Of a stretch of 64,000 nt of DNA, positions 57,405 to 64,000 are shown one piece after another. Position numbers and translations under genes: made by a program. The stretch spans positions 620,001-684,000 of the forward strand of contig JAXMCK010000005.1 of the NCBI GenBank assembly GCA_046349395.1, in the 5' to 3' direction. The notes beneath the pieces are model-generated. The model was not told where the DNA came from. It saw only the letters and a list, made by a program, of their open reading frames with translations, and made no database searches. Positions within the stretch are counted from its first letter, which is position 1. Each line of letters opens with the position of its first letter. This stretch comes from JAXMCK01 sp046349395 (GTDB lineage Bacteria; Pseudomonadota; Alphaproteobacteria; Geminicoccales; Geminicoccaceae).

Positions 57405-58456
57405 GCCGGGACCAGGGCGGCGTCGGCGGGGGCGAAGCGGAGGTGGACGCGGGTGCCGGGTTCGAAGCCCTCGCCTTCGGGGCGGCTCTTCAGCTGGACG
57501 CGGAGCGGCGTGGCGAGGCCGGGGACGGCGACGAGCAGGGTGGAGACCGCACCGGTGAAGACGAGGTCGGCGACCTCGCCCGAGATGGCGGGGTCGCCCT
57601 CGCCGATCTCCAGGCTTTCGGGGCGAAGGGCCAGCAGCAGGTTGTCGGCGGGGGCCGGGCCCGGCAGTCGGAAGCGGCCGAGGGGGCCGTCGACGAGGAC
57701 GGCGTCGCCGTCGTGGCCGGCCAGGGTGACCGGGATGAGATTGTTGTCGCCGAAGAAGCCGGCGACGAAGGCGGTGCGCGGGCGCCAGTAGATCTCGCGC
57801 GGGGTGCCGACCTGCTCGATCAGGCCGTGACGCATGACCACGATCCGGTCGGCCATGGTAATGGCCTCCTCCTGGTCGTGGGTGACGAACAGGAAGCAGG
57901 TGCGGAGGCGCCGCTGCAGGTCCTTGAGGAAGCCCTGCATCTGGCGGCGAAGCTCGGCGTCGAGGGCGGCCAGCGGCTCGTCGAGGAGGACGAGCTTCGG
58001 CTCCAGGACGATGGCTCGGGCCAAGGCCGTGCGCTGGCGCTGGCCGCCCGAGAGCTGCGAGGGGCGGCGCTCGGCGAAGGTGGCGAGGCCCACGATGTCG
58101 AGGACGGCGGCGACGCGGCGGCGGATCTCGTCGCGGCCGGTGCCGCGGACCATGAGGCCGTAGCCGACGTTCTCGGCGACGGTCATGTGCGGGAAGAGAG
58201 CGTAGTCCTGGAAGACGGTGTGGCAGGGACGGCGGTTGATCGGCAGGTCGGTGACGTCCTCGCCGTCGATCGTGATGCGGCCAGCCGAGACCTCCGTAAA
58301 GCCGCCGACGAGGCGGAGGATGGTCGTCTTGCCGGAGCCCGAGGGCCCGAGGATGGTCAGGAACTCGCGCGGGCCCGCTTCCAAATCGAGCGGGTGGAGG
58401 ACACGCGCGGCCCCGTAGTCCTTGGCGACACCCTGGAGGCGGAGACCTTCGGTCAT
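57401..58456 (-). CDS. ABC transporter ATPase, PotA-type
   Basis: A 351-residue ATPase. Walker A GPSGSGKTT, Q-loop VFQDYALFPHM, signature LSGGQRQR, Walker B LVLLDEPLAALD, switch His in THDQEEA. A C-terminal TOBE domain follows (ALRPESLEIGEGDPAISGEV). This is the polyamine/iron/sugar-acid PotA clade. It lies 4 bp after the first enolase-superfamily gene. Confidence 0.9.
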   Translation of the reverse strand: MTEGLRLQGVAKDYGAARVLHPLDLEAGPREFLTILGPSGSGKTTILRLVGGFTEVSAGRITIDGEDVTDLPINRRPCHTVFQDYALFPHMTVAENVGYGLMVRGTGRDEIRRRVAAVLDIVGLATFAERRPSQLSGGQRQRTALARAIVLEPKLVLLDEPLAALDAELRRQMQGFLKDLQRRLRTCFLFVTHDQEEAITMADRIVVMRHGLIEQVGTPREIYWRPRTAFVAGFFGDNNLIPVTLAGHDGDAVLVDGPLGRFRLPGPAPADNLLLALRPESLEIGEGDPAISGEVADLVFTGAVSTLLVAVPGLATPLRVQLKSRPEGEGFEPGTRVHLRFAPADAALVPA

Positions 58457-58460
58457 CGGC

Positions 58461-59630
58461 TCAGGCGACGGTGTAGCGCTCGAGGGCCTCGCGGTTCAGC
58501 TCGAAGCCGAGGCCCGGTTTCTTCGGCAGGGGGATCTCGCCGTCGACGAGGCGAAGCTCCTCGTCGGCCAGTTCCTTGCGCAAGGTCTCGAGGCAGAGGG
58601 CCGGCGGGAGATATTCGATGAAGGCGCAGTGGGCTTGCGTGAAAGCCAAATGTGCGGTGGCGGAGATCGAGATGCCGGTCTTCCAGCAGTGGGGGACGAT
58701 GGTGAGCCCCCTCACCTTCGCCATCTCGCAGACCGCACGGGCCTCGATCAGGCCGCCGACGCGGCCGACATCGGGCTGGGCAACGGCGACCTTGCCGCGG
58801 TCCATCAGCTCCTCGAACTCGAAGCGGGTGGCGAGCCATTCGCCGGACGCGATCTTCATCGGGGCGGCCTCGGCGAGCTTCCGGTGCTCGTCGAGATTGT
58901 CGGCCCAGATGGGGGTTTCCAGGAAGTAGATGTCGAACTCGCCCCAGTCCTTGACGACGGAGAGGCAGGTGGCGGCGTCGTCCCACAGATACTGAACGTC
59001 GATCATCAGCACGATGTCCGGACCGAGGGCCTTGCGGACAGCGGCGACGACCTCGGTGTGGCGGTCGTAGCTCTCGCGCAGGCCGGAATGGGCATAGGGG
59101 CCGTTCATCGTGACCTCGGACTTCACGGCCTTGAAGCCCAGGCTCTTGGCGCGAAGTGCGGATTCGACCAGCGCGTCGCGATACTCCTCGAAGCCGTGGC
59201 CGGCCGGCTGGAGCGAGGCATAAGGTACGATGCGGTCGCGGACCGCACCGCCCAGAAGCTCGTGGACGGGCTTGCCGGCGGCTTTGCCCTTCAGGTCCCA
59301 GAGCGCCATCTCGACGGCACCCAGCGTGTGCACGACCGCACCGCGGCGGCCGTTCATGGCAGTGCCGAGATAGATCCGCTTCCAGATGCCCTCGATGTCG
59401 GCCGGATCCGCACCGATGAGCAGCTCCTTCATACAGAGGCCCATGGTGTGGGTGCCGGGAGCGTCGAGGCAGGCCTTGGCGATCCAGGGATTGAGGTCGG
59501 ATTCGCCGATCCCCTCCAGGCCCTCGTCGGTGCCGATCACCACGACGAAGCTGTCCTGGGCGCTGCTCGTGAAGCGCGGATCGTAGTTGGGAGCGAGGAG
59601 GACGTAACTGTCGACGCGGGTGATCTTCAA
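58461..59630 (-). CDS. Enolase-superfamily (mandelate racemase/muconate-lactonising type) enzyme, copy 1
   Basis: A 389-residue protein. The N-terminal cap starts MKITRVDSYVLLAPNYDPRF. The barrel has the Lys-x-Lys-like GFKAVKSEVTMNGPYAHSGL, metal Asp in LMIDVQYLWDD, Glu in YFLETPIW and Asp in AQPDVGRVGGLIEA. The proposed catalytic His lies in VPHCWKTGIS. Such enzymes abstract an alpha-proton of a carboxylate to dehydrate or racemise an acid sugar. Copy 2 lies 10 bp upstream and is about 80 percent identical. Substrate unknown. Confidence 0.88.
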   Translation of the reverse strand: MKITRVDSYVLLAPNYDPRFTSSAQDSFVVVIGTDEGLEGIGESDLNPWIAKACLDAPGTHTMGLCMKELLIGADPADIEGIWKRIYLGTAMNGRRGAVVHTLGAVEMALWDLKGKAAGKPVHELLGGAVRDRIVPYASLQPAGHGFEEYRDALVESALRAKSLGFKAVKSEVTMNGPYAHSGLRESYDRHTEVVAAVRKALGPDIVLMIDVQYLWDDAATCLSVVKDWGEFDIYFLETPIWADNLDEHRKLAEAAPMKIASGEWLATRFEFEELMDRGKVAVAQPDVGRVGGLIEARAVCEMAKVRGLTIVPHCWKTGISISATAHLAFTQAHCAFIEYLPPALCLETLRKELADEELRLVDGEIPLPKKPGLGFELNREALERYTVA

Positions 59631-59640
59631 CGGAATTTCC

Positions 59641-60810
59641 TCAGGCGACGGTGTAGCGGGCCAGCGCCTCGCGGTTCAGCTCGAAGCCGAGGCCGGGACG
59701 GGTGGGCAGCGGGATGGTGCCGTCGACGAGGCGCAGTTCCTCGTCGGCCAGTTCCTTGCGCAAGGTCTCGAAGCACAAGGGCCGCGGCAGGTACTCGATG
59801 AAGGCGCAGTGCGGCTGCGTGAAGGCCAAGTGCGCCGTTGCGGAGATCGAGATGCCCGTCTTCCAGCAGTGGGGGACGATGGTGACGCCGAGATCCTTCG
59901 CCTGGGCGCAGACCTTGGTCGCCTCCAACAGGCCGCCGACACGGCCGACGTCGGGCTGGGCGACCTGGATGCGGCCGCGGGTCATCGCCTCGTCGAACTC
60001 GTGGCGGGTGGCGAGCCATTCGCCGACGGCGACGGGCATGGGCGCCTCTTCGGCGACGGCGCGAAGCTCGTCGAGGTCGTCGGACCAGACGGGGGTTTCG
60101 AGGAAGAAGACGTCGAACTCGCCCCAGTCCTTCACCGTGTCGAGGCAGGTGCGGGCGTCCGGCCAGAGATAGCCGACATCGACCATGAGCGTGATATCGG
60201 GGCCGATGACCTGGCGGACGGCGGCGACGACCTCGGTGTGGCGCTCGTCGCTCTCGGCCATGCCGCCATGGGCATAAGGGCCGTTCATGATGACCTCGGC
60301 CTTGACGGCCTTGAAGCCAAGGTCCTTGGCCCGGGCGGCCGAAGCGCAGAGGGCTTCCTTGTATTCCTCGAAGCTGTGGCCGGCGGGGAGCAGCGAGGCG
60401 TAGGGCACGATGTGGTCGCGGACGGCACCGCCCAGGACCTCGTGGACGGGCTTGCCGGCAGCTTTGCCCTTCAGGTCCCAGAGCGCCATCTCGACGGCGC
60501 CCAGCGCGTGGATGACGGCACCGCGGCGGCCGTTCATGGCGGTGCCGAGATAGATCCGCTTCCAGATGCCCTCGATGTCGGACGGGTCCGCACCGAGGAG
60601 AAGCTCCTTCATGCACAGGCCCATGGTGTGCGTGCCGGGGGCTTCGAGGCAGGCCTTGGCGATCCAGGGATTCACGTCCGACTCGCCGATGCCCTCCAGG
60701 CCCTCGTCGGTGCGGATGATCACGACGAAGCTGTCCTGGGCCGAGCTCGTGAAGCCGGCATCGTAGTTGGGTGCCAGGACGACGTAGGCGTCGACGGCCG
60801 TGATCTTCAT
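59641..60810 (-). CDS. Enolase-superfamily (mandelate racemase/muconate-lactonising type) enzyme, copy 2
   Basis: A 389-residue paralogue of copy 1 with the same catalytic frame: DAYVVLAPNYDAGFTSSAQD, GFKAVKAEVIMNGPYAHGGM, LMVDVGYLWPD, FFLETPVWSDDLDE, AQPDVGRVGGLLEA and VPHCWKTGIS. The differences are spread over the cap and barrel surface, so the two may prefer different stereoisomers or substrates. The ATG at 60810 is chosen by alignment with copy 1; an upstream in-frame ATG at 60843 is less likely. Confidence 0.88.
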   Translation of the reverse strand: MKITAVDAYVVLAPNYDAGFTSSAQDSFVVIIRTDEGLEGIGESDVNPWIAKACLEAPGTHTMGLCMKELLLGADPSDIEGIWKRIYLGTAMNGRRGAVIHALGAVEMALWDLKGKAAGKPVHEVLGGAVRDHIVPYASLLPAGHSFEEYKEALCASAARAKDLGFKAVKAEVIMNGPYAHGGMAESDERHTEVVAAVRQVIGPDITLMVDVGYLWPDARTCLDTVKDWGEFDVFFLETPVWSDDLDELRAVAEEAPMPVAVGEWLATRHEFDEAMTRGRIQVAQPDVGRVGGLLEATKVCAQAKDLGVTIVPHCWKTGISISATAHLAFTQPHCAFIEYLPRPLCFETLRKELADEELRLVDGTIPLPTRPGLGFELNREALARYTVA

Positions 60811-60865
60811 CCACCAGATCCTGCGTGAAGGTGGGCCCGGCATGAGGCCGGGCCCGCTCGAAAGA

Positions 60866-61912
60866 TCAGACCGGGGCCGCCTTCACCTCGTTCCAGATCT
60901 CGGTGCGTTTTTGGAAGTCCTCAGGAGCCTCCAGATAGATGAGCTTGTCGGCGTAGGTCATGCCGGCCGCGGTATTCGCCTCGGCGTTGGTGGTGTTGCC
61001 GTAACCGAGCTTCGAGCTCAGATAGGTGCCGACCTCGGGCGAGAGCACGATGTCCATCCAGGCGGTGGCGAGGCCCAGATCGCGGCAGCCCTTGCTGATG
61101 TTCCAGCAGTCGAGCCAGCCGATGGCACCCTCCTTCGGGATCACCATGGCGGCGTCGACGCCCTTCTTCTGCAGCATGCCGACCTGCGGCTCGCCCATCG
61201 AGAACATCGCCTTCACGCCGTTGTCGGCGAAGGCGTTCACGCCGTCCTCGTACCCGGCGAAGTAGGTGAGCAGCAGCGGCTTCTGCTCGATGAGCTTCGC
61301 CTTCACGGCCTGGAACTGGTCGTCGTTCAGGTTGTAGGGCGTCTTGATGCCCATGTAGATCGCGGCATTGACGATGCTGTTGTTGGCGTCGTCGAGGGCG
61401 ATCAGCTGCTGGGCGTTGGCCGGGTCCCACATGACGCCCCAGCTGTCGGGGGCACCGTCGGTGAAGGCCTTCTTGTCGTAGACGAGCGGCAGGGAGCCCC
61501 AGGCGAAAGGCAGGCCGTAGGTCGCCCCGTCCTGGTGGACGGCGGCGACGTTCTGCAGGGACGGCAGCAGGTTCTTGGCGTTCGGCACCTTCGCCATGTC
61601 GATGGGCTGGATCAGCTTCTGTTCCAGGTAGCGCTTGAACGAGCCCGTATCGAAGGCCAGAACGTCGAAGTCGGCACCGTCGGAGCCCTGCACCTTGGCG
61701 AACATCTCGTCGACGGAGCCGGTGTAGGCGACATTGGCCTTGGCCCCGGTCGCCTTCTCGAACGCCTCGACCCAGGGCTTCTCGGCATAGCCCTCCCAGG
61801 TGAAGATCCGAAGCTCGCCGGCGGCATTCGCCCGCCGGACCCAGGGCATGGCGAGGCTCGAAGCGGCTCCCGCCGCCAGGGCTCCGACCGTTCGGCGCGT
61901 GATCCGCGTCAT
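60866..61912 (-). CDS. ABC transporter substrate-binding protein, PotD/PotF-like, copy 1
   Basis: A 348-residue exported binder. The start MTRITRRTVGALAAGAASSL is a Tat-like signal ending ANAAGELRIF. Family segments are TWEGYAEKPWVEAFEKATGA, VDEMFAKVQGSDGADFDVLA and PFAWGSLPLVYDKKAF, and later WLDCWNISKGCRD. Two copies of this binder serve one transporter here. Length is normal for SBP_bac_8. Ligand unknown. Confidence 0.88.
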   Translation of the reverse strand: MTRITRRTVGALAAGAASSLAMPWVRRANAAGELRIFTWEGYAEKPWVEAFEKATGAKANVAYTGSVDEMFAKVQGSDGADFDVLAFDTGSFKRYLEQKLIQPIDMAKVPNAKNLLPSLQNVAAVHQDGATYGLPFAWGSLPLVYDKKAFTDGAPDSWGVMWDPANAQQLIALDDANNSIVNAAIYMGIKTPYNLNDDQFQAVKAKLIEQKPLLLTYFAGYEDGVNAFADNGVKAMFSMGEPQVGMLQKKGVDAAMVIPKEGAIGWLDCWNISKGCRDLGLATAWMDIVLSPEVGTYLSSKLGYGNTTNAEANTAAGMTYADKLIYLEAPEDFQKRTEIWNEVKAAPV

Positions 61913-61948
61913 GGGCGCTCTCCTCGTTGTGCTAGGGCAGACTTGGGT

Positions 61949-62995
61949 TCAGACCGGGGCCGCCTTCACCTCGTTCCAGAGCTCGGTCCGTTTCTGGAAG
62001 TTCTCGGGCGGCTGCAGCCAGGACAGCTTGTCGGCGTAGGTCAGGCCGATCGTCTCGTTGTAGGCGACGTCGGTCGTGTTCCCGAACATGTAGGTCTCGC
62101 TGATATAGTGGCCGACCTCGGGCCGCGTGGCGAAGTCGATCCACTGCTCGGCAAGGGCGATGTCCTTGCAGCCCTTGCTGATCACCCAGCAGTCGAGCCA
62201 GCCGATGGCCCCCTCCTTGGGGATCGTCATGCCGACATTGCCGCCCTTCTTCTCGATCATGACTTTCATGATCTCGCCCATGGCGAAGGACGCCTTAATG
62301 TTGTTGTCGTAGAAGAGGGTGGCCCCCTCCTCGTTGCCGGCATAGTAGGTGAGCAGCAGCTTCTTCTGCGCGATCAGCGCGTCCTTGATCTTGGCGAACT
62401 GCTCGTCGGTCAGGTTGTAGGGGTCGGGGTAGCCCAGATAGAGGGCGGTGTTGACGATGCAGTTGTTGGCATCGTCGAGCGAGGTGATCTTCTGCGCGTT
62501 GGCCTCGTCCCACAGGACACCCCAGCTGTCGGGAGCGCCGTCCGGGAACTGGTTCTTGTCGTAGACGAGCGGCAGCGAGCCCCAGGCGAAGGGAACACCC
62601 ATGACCGCACCGTCGAACACGATCTCCTTCACGTTCTGGAAGGCGGGTGCCAAGTTCTTGCGATTGGGCAGCTTGCCCACGTCGAGCGGCTGGATCAGCT
62701 TCTGCTCGACATAGCGCTTGAAGGAGCCGGTATCGAAGGCCAGCACGTCGAAATCGGCCCCGCCCGAGCCCTGCATCTTGGCGAACATCTCATCTACCGA
62801 GCCCGCATAGGTGAGGCTCAGCGAGGCGCCGGTCGCCTTCTCGAACGCCTCGACCCAGGGCTTGTCGGTGTAGCCCTCCCAGCCGAAGATCCGAAGCTCC
62901 CCGGCGGCGTTCGCCCGCCGCACCCAGGGCATGGAGAGAGCCGCACCGCCGGCCAGGGCGGTCGCCGTGGCCTGTCGCCTCGTGATCCCGGTCAT
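61949..62995 (-). CDS. ABC transporter substrate-binding protein, PotD/PotF-like, copy 2
   Basis: A 348-residue paralogue with a Tat-like start MTGITRRQATATALAGGAAL, then ANAAGELRIFGWEGYTDKPW. The C-terminus FQKRTELWNEVKAAPV is shared with copy 1. Differences are mainly in the ligand-facing middle (for example FYDNNIKASFAMGEIMKVMI versus FADNGVKAMFSMGEPQVGML). Its start overlaps the GntR stop by four bases. Confidence 0.88.
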   Translation of the reverse strand: MTGITRRQATATALAGGAALSMPWVRRANAAGELRIFGWEGYTDKPWVEAFEKATGASLSLTYAGSVDEMFAKMQGSGGADFDVLAFDTGSFKRYVEQKLIQPLDVGKLPNRKNLAPAFQNVKEIVFDGAVMGVPFAWGSLPLVYDKNQFPDGAPDSWGVLWDEANAQKITSLDDANNCIVNTALYLGYPDPYNLTDEQFAKIKDALIAQKKLLLTYYAGNEEGATLFYDNNIKASFAMGEIMKVMIEKKGGNVGMTIPKEGAIGWLDCWVISKGCKDIALAEQWIDFATRPEVGHYISETYMFGNTTDVAYNETIGLTYADKLSWLQPPENFQKRTELWNEVKAAPV

Positions 62996-63696
62996 CGCGC
63001 TTTCCTCCTCGGTGGTGGCCGCCTTGCGGCTTCGAGACGGGGAACCCGCTGGATGTGGCGCTCGACCTCGGCATCCAGCGCCTCGGGCGCGCCGCGGAGC
63101 AGCAGGTCGCGAAGCTCGCGGTGCTCGTCGCCGTGGCGCATCTCGCTGCGGTAGGGGCGCACCTCGCGGCCGAAGACGATCAGCACGTGGCGCGCCAGCG
63201 TCTCCCACAGGGTGGCGACGATGTCGTCGCCGGCGGCACGGACGATGGTGCGATGGAAGCCGACGTCCGCGCGCAGGACACCCAGCCAGTCGTCGGCGGC
63301 GGCATCGGCGTCCATGGCGGCGATGAGGCGGTTGAGCTCGGCGACGCGCTGGGGCTCGGCGCGGAAGACGGGCGTGGCGTCGCGGAAGGCCAGGCGCTCA
63401 AGGGCGATGCGGCTGCGGCGCACACGGGCGTCATAGCCTTCGCCGAAGGCCGCGACATGGGTGCCGCGATGCGCCTCGGCGACGAGGATGCCCTGGGCCT
63501 CCAGCGTCTTCATCGCCTCGCGCAAGGGTACCCGGGAGACGCCGAGGCGACCGGCCAGGTCCTCCTCGACGAGACGCTGGCCGGGTGCAAGCTCGCCCCA
63601 GGCGATCGCCTCGACGATGCGGTCGGCGATCGTGGCGCCGAGGTTCCTGACCTCGACGGGGCCCAGCCTCGGAGCGATGGTGGCGGCCAGCGCCAA
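62992..63696 (-). CDS. GntR-family regulator (FadR/FCD type), TTG start
   Basis: A 234-residue protein. The N-terminal winged helix is ATIADRIVEAIAWGELAPGQ, RLVEEDLAGRLGVSRVPLRE, then AMKTLEAQGILVAEAHRGTH. The FCD domain at the C-terminus has the metal-binding Asp/His pattern (DVGFHRTIVRAAGDDIVATL, HGDEHRELRDLLL). Start TTG at 63696 with GGAAGGGGAACGG upstream. It heads the leftward operon and probably represses it and the divergent gene through CTGTATACAG at 63727-63736. Inducer likely the transported acid. Confidence 0.88.
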   Translation of the reverse strand: MALAATIAPRLGPVEVRNLGATIADRIVEAIAWGELAPGQRLVEEDLAGRLGVSRVPLREAMKTLEAQGILVAEAHRGTHVAAFGEGYDARVRRSRIALERLAFRDATPVFRAEPQRVAELNRLIAAMDADAAADDWLGVLRADVGFHRTIVRAAGDDIVATLWETLARHVLIVFGREVRPYRSEMRHGDEHRELRDLLLRGAPEALDAEVERHIQRVPRLEAARRPPPRRKAR

Positions 63697-63726
63697 ATCC
63701 GTTCCCCTTCCGTCCCGCTGGCGAAA

Positions 63727-63736
63727 CTGTATACAG
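63727..63736. promoter_or_regulatory. GntR-type operator CTGTATACAG
   Basis: A perfect 10-bp palindrome followed by AACACAAC, in the 74-bp gap between the GntR gene and the divergent enolase-superfamily gene. FCD-type GntR operators commonly have a T-G-T-N-x-A-C-A core, which this matches (TGTATACA). Confidence 0.65.
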
Positions 63737-63770
63737 AACACAACGGACGTCAAACGGGGGAGCACGAACG

Positions 63771-64000
63771 ATGCGCATCACCGAGATCCACGTCTTCTAT
63801 CTCCGCCTGCCCAACATCGAGGAGCGGACCGACAGCTCGCAGGACGCGCTCCTGATCCGGATCGACACCGATGCCGGCATCAGCGGCTGGGGCGAGGTGG
63901 ACAGCTGCCCGGCGGTGATCCGGGCGATCGTGGATGCTCCGATCTCGCACACCATCGTGACGGGCCTGCGCCGCATCCTGATCGGCGAGGATCCGCTCGA
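63771..64000 (+). CDS. Enolase-superfamily enzyme, N-terminal part (runs off the window)
   Basis: ATG 63771 begins MRITEIHVFYLRLPNIEERT then DSSQDALLIRIDTDAGISGW, GEVDSCPAVIRAIVDAPISH. It is the cap domain of a third mandelate racemase/muconate-lactonising family enzyme, more distant from the tandem pair. 76 codons are in the window. GGGGGAG lies nine bases upstream. It is divergent from GntR, so controlled by the same operator, and probably takes part in the same pathway. Confidence 0.85.
   Translation, partial: MRITEIHVFYLRLPNIEERTDSSQDALLIRIDTDAGISGWGEVDSCPAVIRAIVDAPISHTIVTGLRRILIGEDPL

Noticed and set aside
60800..63154. 784-codon rightward frame across both binding-protein genes
   Set aside because: It mirrors two paralogous binding proteins, explaining its internal repetition; no independent evidence for coding.
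1..64000. tRNA, rRNA, riboswitch or replication origin
   Set aside because: I looked for cloverleaf-like CCA-adjacent stems, rRNA core sequences and clustered origin boxes and saw none; weak or diverged RNA genes could still be missed by eye.

Overview
The window is G+C-rich (about two thirds G+C by eye) chromosomal DNA of a Gram-negative bacterium. Codon use, the gene families present (DabAB, MlaA, Der-BamB, FitAB/VapBC, IS630/IS110/IS5) and outer-membrane lipoproteins fit an alphaproteobacterium of the Rhodospirillales type; this placement is inference. No rRNA, tRNA or CRISPR array was recognised.

Layout. 1-2700: a TetR regulator running off the left edge, a palindromic operator, then an NmrA-type reductase, a glutathione transferase and an isoprenylcysteine-methyltransferase-like membrane protein with a damaged 3' end. 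2800-6360: an AT-rich secreted protein, a choloylglycine-hydrolase-family enzyme and two toxin-antitoxin loci (one with a dead VapC). 6560-11050: a bicupin oxalate decarboxylase followed by small single-domain genes and an MmyB-like XRE regulator. 11052-12115: an IS630 element sitting exactly in the shared CTAG stop codons of two convergent genes. 12115-17190: a LysR regulator divergent from dabB-dabA, the energy-coupled inorganic-carbon pump. 17260-21300: a broken VOC gene, a GST, an IS110 element and a decayed IS5 element carrying an in-frame double-hairpin insert. 21690-27110: an SDR, LacI, sterol desaturase, dihaem cytochrome c series plus an SRPBCC gene. 27160-28690: a TPP-enzyme remnant and a second IS110. 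29040-30940: four tandem paralogues of an unrecognised secreted cysteine-containing protein. 31110-35690: housekeeping genes (thpR, a YfgM-like TPR protein, bamB, der). 35718-40340: aldehyde dehydrogenase, FitAB, fatty-acid desaturase, and a Fic protein with an array of half-sites at its start.

40690-46490 is a symmetric block. Two paralogous unknown genes point inward and are each followed by a copy of a 92-94 bp inverted repeat. Between the repeats lie a Gfo/Idh/MocA dehydrogenase and a NitT/TauT-type ABC importer. 46535-49100 is a degenerate AT-rich island with a frameshifted IS110 transposase, a solo IS110 3' end, a two-TM beta-rich protein of foreign composition and a duplicated gene C-terminus. 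49430-54590 holds a cupin, MlaA, two lipoproteins, a VOC protein and a class III cyclase with TPRs.

54995-64000 is a nine-gene leftward operon (GntR, two spermidine/putrescine-type binding proteins, two tandem enolase-superfamily enzymes, ATPase, two permeases, SDR) divergent from a third enolase-superfamily gene. A perfect CTGTATACAG operator lies between them. It looks like an uptake and catabolism unit for a sugar acid or related hydroxy-acid.
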